Shown: one piece after another, positions 1 through 6,862 of the stretch
Layout of the letters: each line of letters begins with the position of its first letter
Position numbering within the stretch: the stretch's first letter is position 1
DNA from: CAYLUN01 sp964386865
GTDB lineage: Bacteria > Verrucomicrobiota > Kiritimatiellia > RFP12 > UBA1067
DNA length: 50,074 nt
NCBI GenBank assembly: GCA_964386865.1
Contig: CAYLUN010000037.1
Coordinates: 1-50,074, forward strand
Direction: 5' to 3'
Program-made: the position numbers and the translations under genes
The notes under the pieces: generated by a model
What the model was told of the DNA's origin: nothing
The model's input: the letters and a program-made list of their open reading frames with translations, nothing else
Databases searched by the model: none

Positions 1-1760
1 CGCAGGGAGTTGACGAGGAAGAGGGCGGTGGCGCGGCGCAGGTCGTCGCGCGTGAGCACGCGCTCCTCGATCGCGCCGGTGTCGAGCAGGTGCTGGCGCA
101 GCGTGCCGGGCAGCAGTCCGCAGCGCACGGGCGGCGTGACGCGCCGCCCGTCGAGCTCGGCCACGACGTTCGCGCGGGTGGACTCCGTAATCTCTCCGGC
201 GGCGTTCCAGAGCAGCGCGTCGTCAAAGCCGGGGCAGGCCGCGAGGGCTTCCTCGTAGACGCGGCGGCGCGTGGTCTTGTGGTAGAGGAAGGGGTCGTCG
301 CGGTCGACGGGGCGAGGCGCGAGCGCGACGCGCAGCGGCGCGGCGGGGAGGCGCGGCGGGGGCGCCGCGTCCACGGGCGCGGTTTCGAGCGTGGCCGCGC
401 CGTCGCGTGCGACCAGCAGGCGCACGCGGTGCGGCGCCTGCGGGAGGCTGTCGCCGAGCGCGAGCAGGCGGGTGCGGACGGCGTCGAGCGCGACGGGCAC
501 GTCGAAGTACTCGGCGGAGTCGGCGAGTCGCGACAGGTGGTTCTCCAGAAGGGCCACGCCCTCGGCGGGCGTCCAGAGCATCGTCTCCAGCAGCGAGAAG
601 GGCTCGGCCGAGGCGCCGAGGATGCGGGCCTTGGTGCGGCACTCGCTCTGCTCGAGGGCGCATTCGGAATCCCAGACTACGCCGCCTCCGGTGCCGAACT
701 CGGCCGCGCCGTCGCCGCCGATAAGCAGCGAGCGGATGGCGACGTTGAACTGGGCGCGGCGGCCGGGGGCGATGAACCCGACGGAGCCGGTGTAGAAGCC
801 GCGCGGGTCGGCCTCGTTCGCGGCGATGATGCGCATGGCGCTGCTCTTGGGCGCGCCGGTGATCGAGGCGGCGGGAAAGAGGGCCGCGAAGATCTCGGCG
901 GCCGGGGCGTGCGTCTCGGCCAGCACGGTGGAGGTCAGCTGCCAGACGGTCGGGTATTTCTCGAGGGCGAACAGCTCGGGCACGGTGACGCTGCCGGGGA
1001 TCGCGACGCGGCCGAGGTCGTTGCGGACCATGTCGACGATCATCAGGTTTTCGGCGCGGTTCTTCTCCGAGGCTCGCAGGGCGGCGGCGTGGGAGCGGTC
1101 CTCCGCGAGGGTGAGCCCGCGCGGGGCCGTGCCCTTCATGGGGCGCGAGGCGAGGCGCGTGCCGTCGAGGCTGAAGAAGAGCTCGGGCGAGGCGCTGCAG
1201 AGGGCCCAGCGGGGCGTCGCGACACAGGCGCCGTAGGCGGCGTTCTGGGCCGCGACAAGGCGGGCGAAGAGGGGGAGCAAGGAAGTCTGTTTGCCGACCG
1301 CCGACCGCTGATCTCCGATCTCCGACCTCAGCCGGTAGGTCAGGTTGACCTGGTAGGCGTCGCCCGCGTGGATGTGGCGCCTGATGCGGTCGAAGGCGGC
1401 GCGGTAGGCGTCAGGGGTGACAGAGGGTTGCCAGTGGGCCGGGGCGGGCGGCGCGGGGTCTGGGAGCGCGACGCGGCGCGGGGGCGGGAAGAGCCCGAAC
1501 CAGAGGAGCGGCAGGCCTGCGGCGGCGGGGCGCGTGGCGAGGGCGGGGTCGAGGCCCGGGGCGGCCTCGTAGGCGACTGCGCCGGCGGCGTGGAGGCCGC
1601 GCGCGTTGACGGACTCCTCGAGGGCGCGGAGGCAGGGGAGGATCTGGGCCGGGTCGGAGGTCTCGACGACTTCGACCGGCCGCTCGAACAGCAGCCACTC
1701 ATGGGTGGCTGCGTCGCGCAGGAGGACCGTCGGCGGTGTGGGGTCTTGGGTCAGGCGCAT
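1..1760 (-). CDS. pabB: Aminodeoxychorismate synthase component I fused to aminodeoxychorismate lyase (3' end cut by window)
   Basis: Makes 4-aminobenzoate for folate. The N-terminal part is a chorismate-utilising enzyme that aminates chorismate; the C-terminal part is a class IV PLP lyase that releases pyruvate. The frame opens at the ATG at 1760 (MRLTQDPTPP) and runs off the left edge after about 586 codons, within the last residues of the lyase (it reads FLVNSLR, close to the usual C-terminus). Visible PabB motifs are RPMKGTAPRG and SITGAPKSSAM. The lyase half follows near residue 370 and has a likely PLP lysine in LYHKTTRRR. The fused PabB-PabC form is known in many bacteria. Oddity: an extra stretch (about SEIGDQRSAVGKQ) after YQVNLTYRLR is encoded by five 7-nt repeats at 1294-1328. 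Ninety-two bases separate it from rnfE upstream. Confidence 0.9.
   Translation of the reverse strand, partial: MRLTQDPTPPTVLLRDAATHEWLLFERPVEVVETSDPAQILPCLRALEESVNARGLHAAGAVAYEAAPGLDPALATRPAAAGLPLLWFGLFPPPRRVALPDPAPPAPAHWQPSVTPDAYRAAFDRIRRHIHAGDAYQVNLTYRLRSEIGDQRSAVGKQTSLLPLFARLVAAQNAAYGACVATPRWALCSASPELFFSLDGTRLASRPMKGTAPRGLTLAEDRSHAAALRASEKNRAENLMIVDMVRNDLGRVAIPGSVTVPELFALEKYPTVWQLTSTVLAETHAPAAEIFAALFPAASITGAPKSSAMRIIAANEADPRGFYTGSVGFIAPGRRAQFNVAIRSLLIGGDGAAEFGTGGGVVWDSECALEQSECRTKARILGASAEPFSLLETMLWTPAEGVALLENHLSRLADSAEYFDVPVALDAVRTRLLALGDSLPQAPHRVRLLVARDGAATLETAPVDAAPPPRLPAAPLRVALAPRPVDRDDPFLYHKTTRRRVYEEALAACPGFDDALLWNAAGEITESTRANVVAELDGRRVTPPVRCGLLPGTLRQHLLDTGAIEERVLTRDDLRRATALFLVNSL
1294..1328. 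repeat. Five degenerate 7-nt tandem units inside pabB
   Basis: The units are CCGACCG, CCGACCG, CTGATCT, CCGATCT and CCGACCT with an exact 7-base period. They lie in the coding sequence between two conserved PabB segments and stay in frame. They resemble in style the other 7-nt arrays at 5194, 47275, 48175 and 49865, although the unit sequence differs. Confidence 0.75.
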
Positions 1761-1852
1761 AAGGAAGGGTTCTCGCTTGTCATCCGGGCTGTCGCCTGCC
1801 GGGGCGCGGGTTGAGCCGCAGCCTGGAGCCCGGGCCGCAAACGGGTTGCCGC

Positions 1853-2530
1853 TCATTCGCCGGTTTTGCAGAGCGTGCAGTGGCGGCAGTCGAGGTCGAG
1901 CGGCTGCGGGGCCGCTTCGCCCCGCCTGCGGGCCGCGGAAGCCTGCAGGTGGTTCATGGCGGCGAGGATCAGGCCGAGCGTGATGAAGCCGCCGGCCGGA
2001 AGCACGGCGAGCACCAGCGTGTGGCTGTGGATGTCCGTGAGGGCGAGATGGCCCCATACGGTGATGGAGCCGCTGCCGAGAAACTCGCGGATGACCGCGA
2101 TGACCGCGAGGGCAAGGGTGAAGCCGACGCCCATGCCGACGCCGTCGGCGACGCTGTAGAGCACGCCGTTCTTGGAGGCGTAGGCCTCGGCGCGGCCGAG
2201 GATGATGCAGTTGACCACGATGAGCGGGATGAAGATGCCCAGGCTTTCTGCGAGGACGGGGGTGAAGGCCTGCATCAGCAGGTCGACCATGGTGACGAAG
2301 GCGGCGATGACCACGATGTAGCAGGGGATGCGAACCGTGGCGGGGATGACGCTGCGCAGCGCCGAGATGGCGGCGTTGGAGCAGATCAGCACGAACGTGG
2401 CAGCCACGCCCATGCCGATGGCGTTCTCCAGCGACGTGGTGAGCGCGAGCGTGGGGCACATGCCGAGAACCAGCCGGAAGGTGGGGTTCTCCTTAACGAT
2501 GCCGCGGGTCAGTTCGGTCAGCAGGCTCAT
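1853..2530 (-). CDS. rnfE: RnfE/RsxE-type electron transport complex membrane subunit
   Basis: A 225-residue integral membrane protein of the RnfE/RsxE (NqrD-related) family, part of the ion-pumping ferredoxin:NAD oxidoreductase. Family features seen are NPTFRLVLGMCPTLALT near the N-terminus, SNAAISALRS, PCYIVVIAAFVTMVDL, and GIFIPLIVVNCIILGRAEAY in the middle. The start at 2530 (MSLLTEL) is preceded by AGAAGG about 9 bases upstream. A longer frame would read back through a terminator hairpin and is not credible. It is an orphan: the other rnf genes are not adjacent, and a terminator separates it from the gene upstream. The tail ends in a cysteine cluster, DCRHCTLCKTGE, whose role is unknown. 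Confidence 0.88.
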   Translation of the reverse strand: MSLLTELTRGIVKENPTFRLVLGMCPTLALTTSLENAIGMGVAATFVLICSNAAISALRSVIPATVRIPCYIVVIAAFVTMVDLLMQAFTPVLAESLGIFIPLIVVNCIILGRAEAYASKNGVLYSVADGVGMGVGFTLALAVIAVIREFLGSGSITVWGHLALTDIHSHTLVLAVLPAGGFITLGLILAAMNHLQASAARRRGEAAPQPLDLDCRHCTLCKTGE

Positions 2531-2551
2531 GGCGCGGAACCTTCTTTGCGG

Positions 2552-2587
2552 AAATAAAAACGCCCCGATTATGCAGCAATCGGGGCG
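2552..2587 (-). terminator. Rho-independent terminator of the HU-zinc-ribbon gene
   Basis: On the minus strand a perfect 10-bp stem (CGCCCCGATT, 7-nt loop, AATCGGGGCG) is followed by TTTTTATTT. It lies between the stop at 2616 and the rnfE start at 2530, so it ends the upstream transcript and implies that rnfE has its own promoter or depends on readthrough. Confidence 0.9.
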
Positions 2588-2615
2588 CGAATGCAATGAG
2601 CCTCTTCAGCCCGGG

Positions 2616-3572
2616 CTACAGGTCATCCGGGACTTCGATGCGGATGGTGCGCCCTTTGATCTCCTTGATTTCGTTGGAGGACTTGTGGTCAAGGTCGCTG
2701 CCGTGGAGCGTGCCGGGATCCGAGAAGAAGGGCACCTCGAAGCTGATGCCGCAGGAGGGGCATTCGCAGGCGGAGCCGGCCATGTCGGCGGGGGCTTCGA
2801 TCTCCTGGCGGCAGTTCTTGCAGAAGAACGAGAGCATGCGCTTCTGGCTGAGGGGCTTGCCGGCGCCTTGCGTCTCGTTGAAGCCGAGCGCGGCAAGGTC
2901 GATGCGGATGGTCTGGTTCTTGTGCTTGGGCACGGCGGCTTCGGCGGCTGGCGGCTGTTCGGCCGGGGGCTGCCCTTCCGCCGCGGCGGCTGCCTGGAAA
3001 GCAGGGTCGGCTGAGCTTTGGAAGGCCGGGGCCGAGCCCTGGAAGGTCGGCACGGTCGGCGCCGGGGCAGGCTCAGGCAGCGCCGGCCCGTGCAGCGTGC
3101 CGGGCTCCGACTCGGTCGGAATGGAGATGGCCGTGCCGCACGCTGGGCATTCGGCCTGCATGCCGGCCGCCGTGTGCGGCGCCTCGATCTCCTGGCCGCA
3201 TTTCTTGCAGCGGAACGAGACCGGATGGGAGAAATCGTCTAGGATTTTCGCCTCGGGCGGAAGCACGGTGATCAGGTTCTCGGGCGGCGGCGTCACGGCG
3301 TTGCGGGCCTTCTTAATAACCCGCACGCGCAGCGCGTTATGCTCAGCAATGAGAATATTTTCTCCCGATTGAGGATTTCTCATCTTGCGAGCTTTGCGCC
3401 TGATTACGTCCAGACGGCAGATGCCGGGCACAGTAAAACCCTGTTCGGCAGCCTCCCGATAGGCGATCAGCTGGAGTGCCTCAAGCACAAACCGCGCTTT
3501 TTTCTGAGTAATGCCCGCGCTAAAAGCCAGTTCGCGTACCAAAACGGCCTTGTTGTAGGTGTTTTTTTTCAT
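2616..3572 (-). CDS. HU/IHF-like DNA-binding protein with two zinc-ribbon modules
   Basis: A 318-residue protein. Residues 1-91 look like an HU/IHF domain (KAVLVRELAFSAGITQKKAR near the start and RNPQSGENI in the arm region). Two zinc ribbons follow, with cysteines at 122/125/142/145 and 251/254/271/274. Each ribbon is followed by the same short motif PGTLHG (157-162 and 286-291) and then by TIRID or TIRIE (221-225 and 309-313), so the C-terminal part is a duplicated module. Pro/Ala-rich linkers separate the parts. HU folds bind and bend DNA, and ribbons of this type are common in PVC proteins; the job of the fusion is unknown. A sigma-54-type promoter lies 40-55 bases upstream and a terminator follows, so it is probably transcribed alone. 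It is divergent from the PAS gene. Confidence 0.82.
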   Translation of the reverse strand: MKKNTYNKAVLVRELAFSAGITQKKARFVLEALQLIAYREAAEQGFTVPGICRLDVIRRKARKMRNPQSGENILIAEHNALRVRVIKKARNAVTPPPENLITVLPPEAKILDDFSHPVSFRCKKCGQEIEAPHTAAGMQAECPACGTAISIPTESEPGTLHGPALPEPAPAPTVPTFQGSAPAFQSSADPAFQAAAAAEGQPPAEQPPAAEAAVPKHKNQTIRIDLAALGFNETQGAGKPLSQKRMLSFFCKNCRQEIEAPADMAGSACECPSCGISFEVPFFSDPGTLHGSDLDHKSSNEIKEIKGRTIRIEVPDDL

Positions 3573-3611
3573 TGCTTCCGCTCGTTGAGTGAAGTGATAG
3601 GAAATAATTAA

Positions 3612-3627
3612 AGCATGATCCGTGCCG
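3612..3627 (-). promoter_or_regulatory. Sigma-54-type promoter for the HU-zinc-ribbon gene
   Basis: Minus-strand CGGCACGGATCATGCT matches TGGCACGNNNNTTGCW at 10 of 12 defined positions, with GG and GC 10 bases apart. The expected start of transcription is near 3601, giving a leader of about 29 nt to the ATG at 3572. Confidence 0.6.
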
Positions 3628-3656
3628 AAAAGACCAAAGGCCTACGATCATTTGTT

Positions 3657-3672
3657 TGGCACTGATCGTGCT
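3657..3672 (+). promoter_or_regulatory. Sigma-54-type promoter for the PAS gene
   Basis: Plus-strand TGGCACTGATCGTGCT matches the -24/-12 consensus at 10 of 12 defined positions. The predicted transcript start near 3683 lies downstream of the more distal ATG at 3622, which supports the start at 3712 for the PAS gene (leader about 29 nt). Confidence 0.6.
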
Positions 3673-3711
3673 CTACGTTTGTTCTGCCAAAAAAGAGGAA
3701 GTGTAGCGAAC

Positions 3712-5178
3712 ATGAAGTTCTGGTTTGGAAAGAAAGGGATGGATGAGGGTGCGGGAGCCTGCGAGGTTCTGACGGTTTCGGATAGCGACTCCGGGGTCGG
3801 CGTTACGCATTCTTCTTCTATTCTGATCACGCCGACGCGGGGCGGGCCGTTGGCTGGGTCCGGCGGTATCGCACAGACGCCAGCGCCGAGTGTCGGTGGG
3901 GTCGCCGCTGAGGCCAAGAGGCCCGCGGCGGTGGGTGTAGGTTTGGGGGCGCAGAAGCCGCTGGCCGGGGTTGTGCCCCGCCAGCAGGAGGCTGCGCCGG
4001 GTGAGTTGCCAAAAGGGCCGGCCATGCCGGCGATGGCAGGGAAGGGGGCAGCGGTGAGTGTTCAGGCTCCTGTGAATCGTTTGCAGGCTGCGATGTCTGG
4101 CATGGGGGCGCCGGCGCCGGCTGACGCGTCTAAGAATCCTCGTCCGGTGATGACGCCGGTGCGCATGGCGTCGCCGACCGCGCCGATCAAGCTGTCGCCG
4201 GTTTCGGCGGCGCCTGCATCTGCTCCGGCGCCGGCCGCGCCGACAGCCTCTCTGGGGGCGATGGCTGCGGGTGCTGGCTCCCGCCCCGGGAGCCCCGCGT
4301 TCGGCTTCCGTCCGAAAGACGGTGCGTCGCCCGTGCCGGGCCCGGTTTCGGTCGGCCCGAAGCAGGCCGTTCCGCTCGCGGCTGCCGCTGCGGCGCCTGC
4401 CGCGGCGCCTGCGGCTGCCGCCGCGGCGCCCGCGCCCGACAGGAGCGGGGTGGTGGAGCGCGACGTGGATGGCGTGGTCCGTCCCAAGACCGACCAGCGG
4501 GCGCTCTACTACCAGCTGATGAACGGGCTCTACGACGCCGTGCTGATTCTCGACGACCAGGGGCACATCGTGGACTGCAACTCGCGGGTCACGGCGATGC
4601 TCGGCTACTCGCGCGAGGACACGTGGGACATCCCGATCGAGAAGATCATCACCGGCATGTCGAGCCAGATGTTCGAGCATCTCAAGCGCAATTTGGCGGA
4701 GAACCACCACATTCTGATCGACGCGCGCTGCTTCAGGCAGGACGGCACGTCGTTCGCAGGGGAGGTGGGCGTGAGCACGCTCTCCCTGACGCGCGGCAGC
4801 AACATCGTTTTCGCGATCCGCAACGTGGACCGCAGGAAGAGCGCGATGGACGAGATGCGCAAAGGCCAGTCTGCGCTGGAGGTCGCGCTGGCGCCCGCGT
4901 TCGTGTGCGACCTGGACGGCTTCTTCCTGATCGTGAACCAGGCGATGCTCGACGCGTTCGGCATTCCCGACGAGGCGCAGGCCAAGAACGTGCGCTTCAT
5001 CGACCTGCTTCCGGACGCCGCCCGCTTTTTCCTGCGCGCCTCCTGCGGCGAAAAGCTGCGCGAGAGCTTGCGCATCCCGACGCCGAACGGCGTGCCCGTC
5101 AAAATCGAGCTGGCGCTGAAGCCAGTTCAGAGCGGGCAGACCGTGACGGCCGTAGCGGGCTCTATCCTGCAGGCGTAG
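3712..5178 (+). CDS. PAS-domain protein with long Ala/Pro-rich N-terminus
   Basis: A 488-residue protein. Residues 1 to about 245 are low-complexity Ala/Pro/Gly-rich sequence, probably disordered. A PAS domain follows at about 266-375 (YDAVLILDDQGHIVDCNSR, MLGYSRED, a PAC-like FRQDGTSFAGEVGVS strand). A second, more divergent PAS lies at about 390-485 (APAFVCDLDGFFLIVNQAML). No kinase, cyclase or DNA-binding output domain is visible, so it is probably a sensory adaptor. The start at 3712 has AGAGGAAG upstream and lies just after a sigma-54-type promoter. It is divergent from the HU-zinc-ribbon gene and convergent with pilT. The ligand is unknown. Confidence 0.8.
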   Translation: MKFWFGKKGMDEGAGACEVLTVSDSDSGVGVTHSSSILITPTRGGPLAGSGGIAQTPAPSVGGVAAEAKRPAAVGVGLGAQKPLAGVVPRQQEAAPGELPKGPAMPAMAGKGAAVSVQAPVNRLQAAMSGMGAPAPADASKNPRPVMTPVRMASPTAPIKLSPVSAAPASAPAPAAPTASLGAMAAGAGSRPGSPAFGFRPKDGASPVPGPVSVGPKQAVPLAAAAAAPAAAPAAAAAAPAPDRSGVVERDVDGVVRPKTDQRALYYQLMNGLYDAVLILDDQGHIVDCNSRVTAMLGYSREDTWDIPIEKIITGMSSQMFEHLKRNLAENHHILIDARCFRQDGTSFAGEVGVSTLSLTRGSNIVFAIRNVDRRKSAMDEMRKGQSALEVALAPAFVCDLDGFFLIVNQAMLDAFGIPDEAQAKNVRFIDLLPDAARFFLRASCGEKLRESLRIPTPNGVPVKIELALKPVQSGQTVTAVAGSILQA

Positions 5179-5193
5179 CGGGCGGAGGGTGGC

Positions 5194-5335
5194 GTTACTC
5201 GTTACGGGTTACTCGTTACGGGTTACTCGTTACAGGTTACTCGTTACAGGTTACTCGTTACAGGTTACTCGTTACGGGTTACTTGAAGAATTCGACTCAA
5301 CGTGTAACTAGTAACATGTAACTAGTAACCTGTAA
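5194..5335. repeat. Heptamer repeat array with inverted arm, able to fold into a long hairpin
   Basis: Thirteen 7-nt units GTTAC(TC, GG, AG or TT) fill 5194-5284. After a 19-base spacer the inverse unit GTAAC(TA, AT or CT) is repeated four and a half times at 5304-5335. The reverse complement of the right arm matches the left array at 29 of 32 positions. The array sits between the convergent PAS and pilT genes, where it may act as a two-way transcription end; it has no T-tract. Confidence 0.85.
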
Positions 5336-5351
5336 TTTGCTTCCATCGCCG

Positions 5352-6827
5352 TCACTCGTCGCGGTAAGCCTTGTTGTGCTCGAACAGGGCCACGCGGTTC
5401 GTGAGGGCGGTGGCTTTGGTCACGTTGCCCATCTGCCGGTAGAGGTCGGCGGCCTTCTTCGTGGCGTCCACGGCGCGCTTGAACGAACCGTACTCCGCCT
5501 GCGCGACGCCCAGCACCTCCAGCGCGAACGGATCTTTGTCGCGCAGCATGCCGCAGGCGATCTCCGCGAGCTTGACGGAGCGCTTGCCGTCGCGCAGCTC
5601 CGAAAAGGGCGAGCAGGCCATGATCCACGCGGCGTCGCACATGGCTTGCGTGTTGTTGGGTGACGCGCCAAGCAGCGCCTGGGCCTGCTCCAGAACGCCC
5701 TTGTTCTGCGCCATGCGGGCTTTCCGCGCGTTCTCCTCAGCCTTCCTCTTGAACTCCAGGCCGAGGCCCGCCAGCTGAAACTTGGTCTCGATATCGGTCT
5801 TGTCGACGGCCTTGTTGTAGGCGTCTTCGGCCGAGATCAGGCCCTTGAGGGCGAGCCGCGTCAGCTCGTCGCTGAAGGTCTGCATGCCCGAGCCGCGCCC
5901 GGTCTGCATGACCGACGGCAGCATGTGCGTCTTGGCCTCGCGGATCAGCGCGGAGACGGGCGTCGTAACCACCAGCACCTCGAAGGCCGCGATGCGCCCG
6001 GTCTCCGTTTTCTTGACCAGGGTCTGCGCGACGACGCCTTTTAGCGTGTCCGCCAGCATCGAGCGGATCTGGTTCTGGCGGTGCGTCGGAAACTTGTCGA
6101 TCATGCGCTCGACGGTGGTGGCGGCGGTGTTGGTGTGCAGCGTCGCGAAGACCAGATGCCCGGTCTCCGCGGTCTCGATGGCCACCTCCATGGTCTCGAG
6201 GTCGCGCATTTCGCCGACGAGCACGATGTCCGGATCTTCGCGGAGGGCCGCGCGCAGCGCGTTCGCAAAGCTCTTGGTGTCGCGGTGAACCTCGCGCTGG
6301 TTGATGATGCAGTTCTGCGGCGTGTGCACGAACTCGATCGGGTCCTCGATCGTGATGATGTGCTCGTTGCGAGACCGGTTGATGAAGTCGACCATGGCGG
6401 CGAGCGTGGTCGACTTGCCGCTGCCGGTGGGCCCCGTGACGACCACGAGGCCTTTCGTGAGCATGCAGAAGTCGCGCAGCACCTCGGGCAGGTTGAGCTC
6501 CTCAAAGGTCGGGATCTGCTCGGGGATGACGCGCATCACCGAACCGTAGCCGTTCATGTCGCGGAAGCAGTTGACGCGGAAACGCGCGACCCCCGGAATC
6601 TCGTAGGCGCAGTCGGTGTCCCAGTCGCGCGTGAGCTGGTTGAGGTTCGCCTCGGCGATGATCTCCTTGACCAGCGCGAAGATGTCCTCGCTGGCGAGGA
6701 CGGGCTCTTCGGCGATGGGGGAGATCACGCCGTGGATGCGGACATACGGGGTGCGCCCGGCATAGAGGTGCAAATCGCTGCCGGACGCGCCCACCAGCTC
6801 GATCAGATAACGGTCAACTGCTGCCAT
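5352..6827 (-). CDS. pilT: PilT-type pilus retraction ATPase with C-terminal TPR-like extension
   Basis: A hexameric cytoplasmic ATPase that depolymerises type IV pili. Visible are the N-terminal PilT domain (SGSDLHLYAGRTPYVRIHG), Walker A GPTGSGKST (132-140), the Asp box ITIEDPIEFVH, Walker B DPDIVLVGEMRD (198-209) and the His box HLVFATLHTNT (224-234). The usual family length is about 345-380 residues; this one has 491. The extra C-terminus (about 380-491) has helical TPR-like text (DAAWIMACSPFSELRDGKRSVKLAE, then FALEVLGVAQAEYGSFKRAV), which may bind a partner. It is the last gene of the pilM operon direction, 35 bases after the giant repeat-protein gene. Confidence 0.93.
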   Translation of the reverse strand: MAAVDRYLIELVGASGSDLHLYAGRTPYVRIHGVISPIAEEPVLASEDIFALVKEIIAEANLNQLTRDWDTDCAYEIPGVARFRVNCFRDMNGYGSVMRVIPEQIPTFEELNLPEVLRDFCMLTKGLVVVTGPTGSGKSTTLAAMVDFINRSRNEHIITIEDPIEFVHTPQNCIINQREVHRDTKSFANALRAALREDPDIVLVGEMRDLETMEVAIETAETGHLVFATLHTNTAATTVERMIDKFPTHRQNQIRSMLADTLKGVVAQTLVKKTETGRIAAFEVLVVTTPVSALIREAKTHMLPSVMQTGRGSGMQTFSDELTRLALKGLISAEDAYNKAVDKTDIETKFQLAGLGLEFKRKAEENARKARMAQNKGVLEQAQALLGASPNNTQAMCDAAWIMACSPFSELRDGKRSVKLAEIACGMLRDKDPFALEVLGVAQAEYGSFKRAVDATKKAADLYRQMGNVTKATALTNRVALFEHNKAYRDE

Positions 6828-6862
6828 CGGGAAACCTTTCCGCTGCGCGGTGTCTGGGCTGC

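Noticed and set aside
90..1814. Long plus-strand open frame opposite pabB
   Set aside because: Arg/Gly/Ala-rich text without family features; the minus strand encodes a clear PabB-PabC protein. It is a product of high GC content.
1853..2596. Longer rnfE starting at 2596
   Set aside because: The extra 22 codons are encoded by the terminator hairpin; ATG 2530 has a ribosome site and matches the family start.
3622..3711. Upstream ATG at 3622 for the PAS gene
   Set aside because: It would lie before the predicted sigma-54 transcript start and inside the divergent promoter region; ATG 3712 has a good ribosome site.
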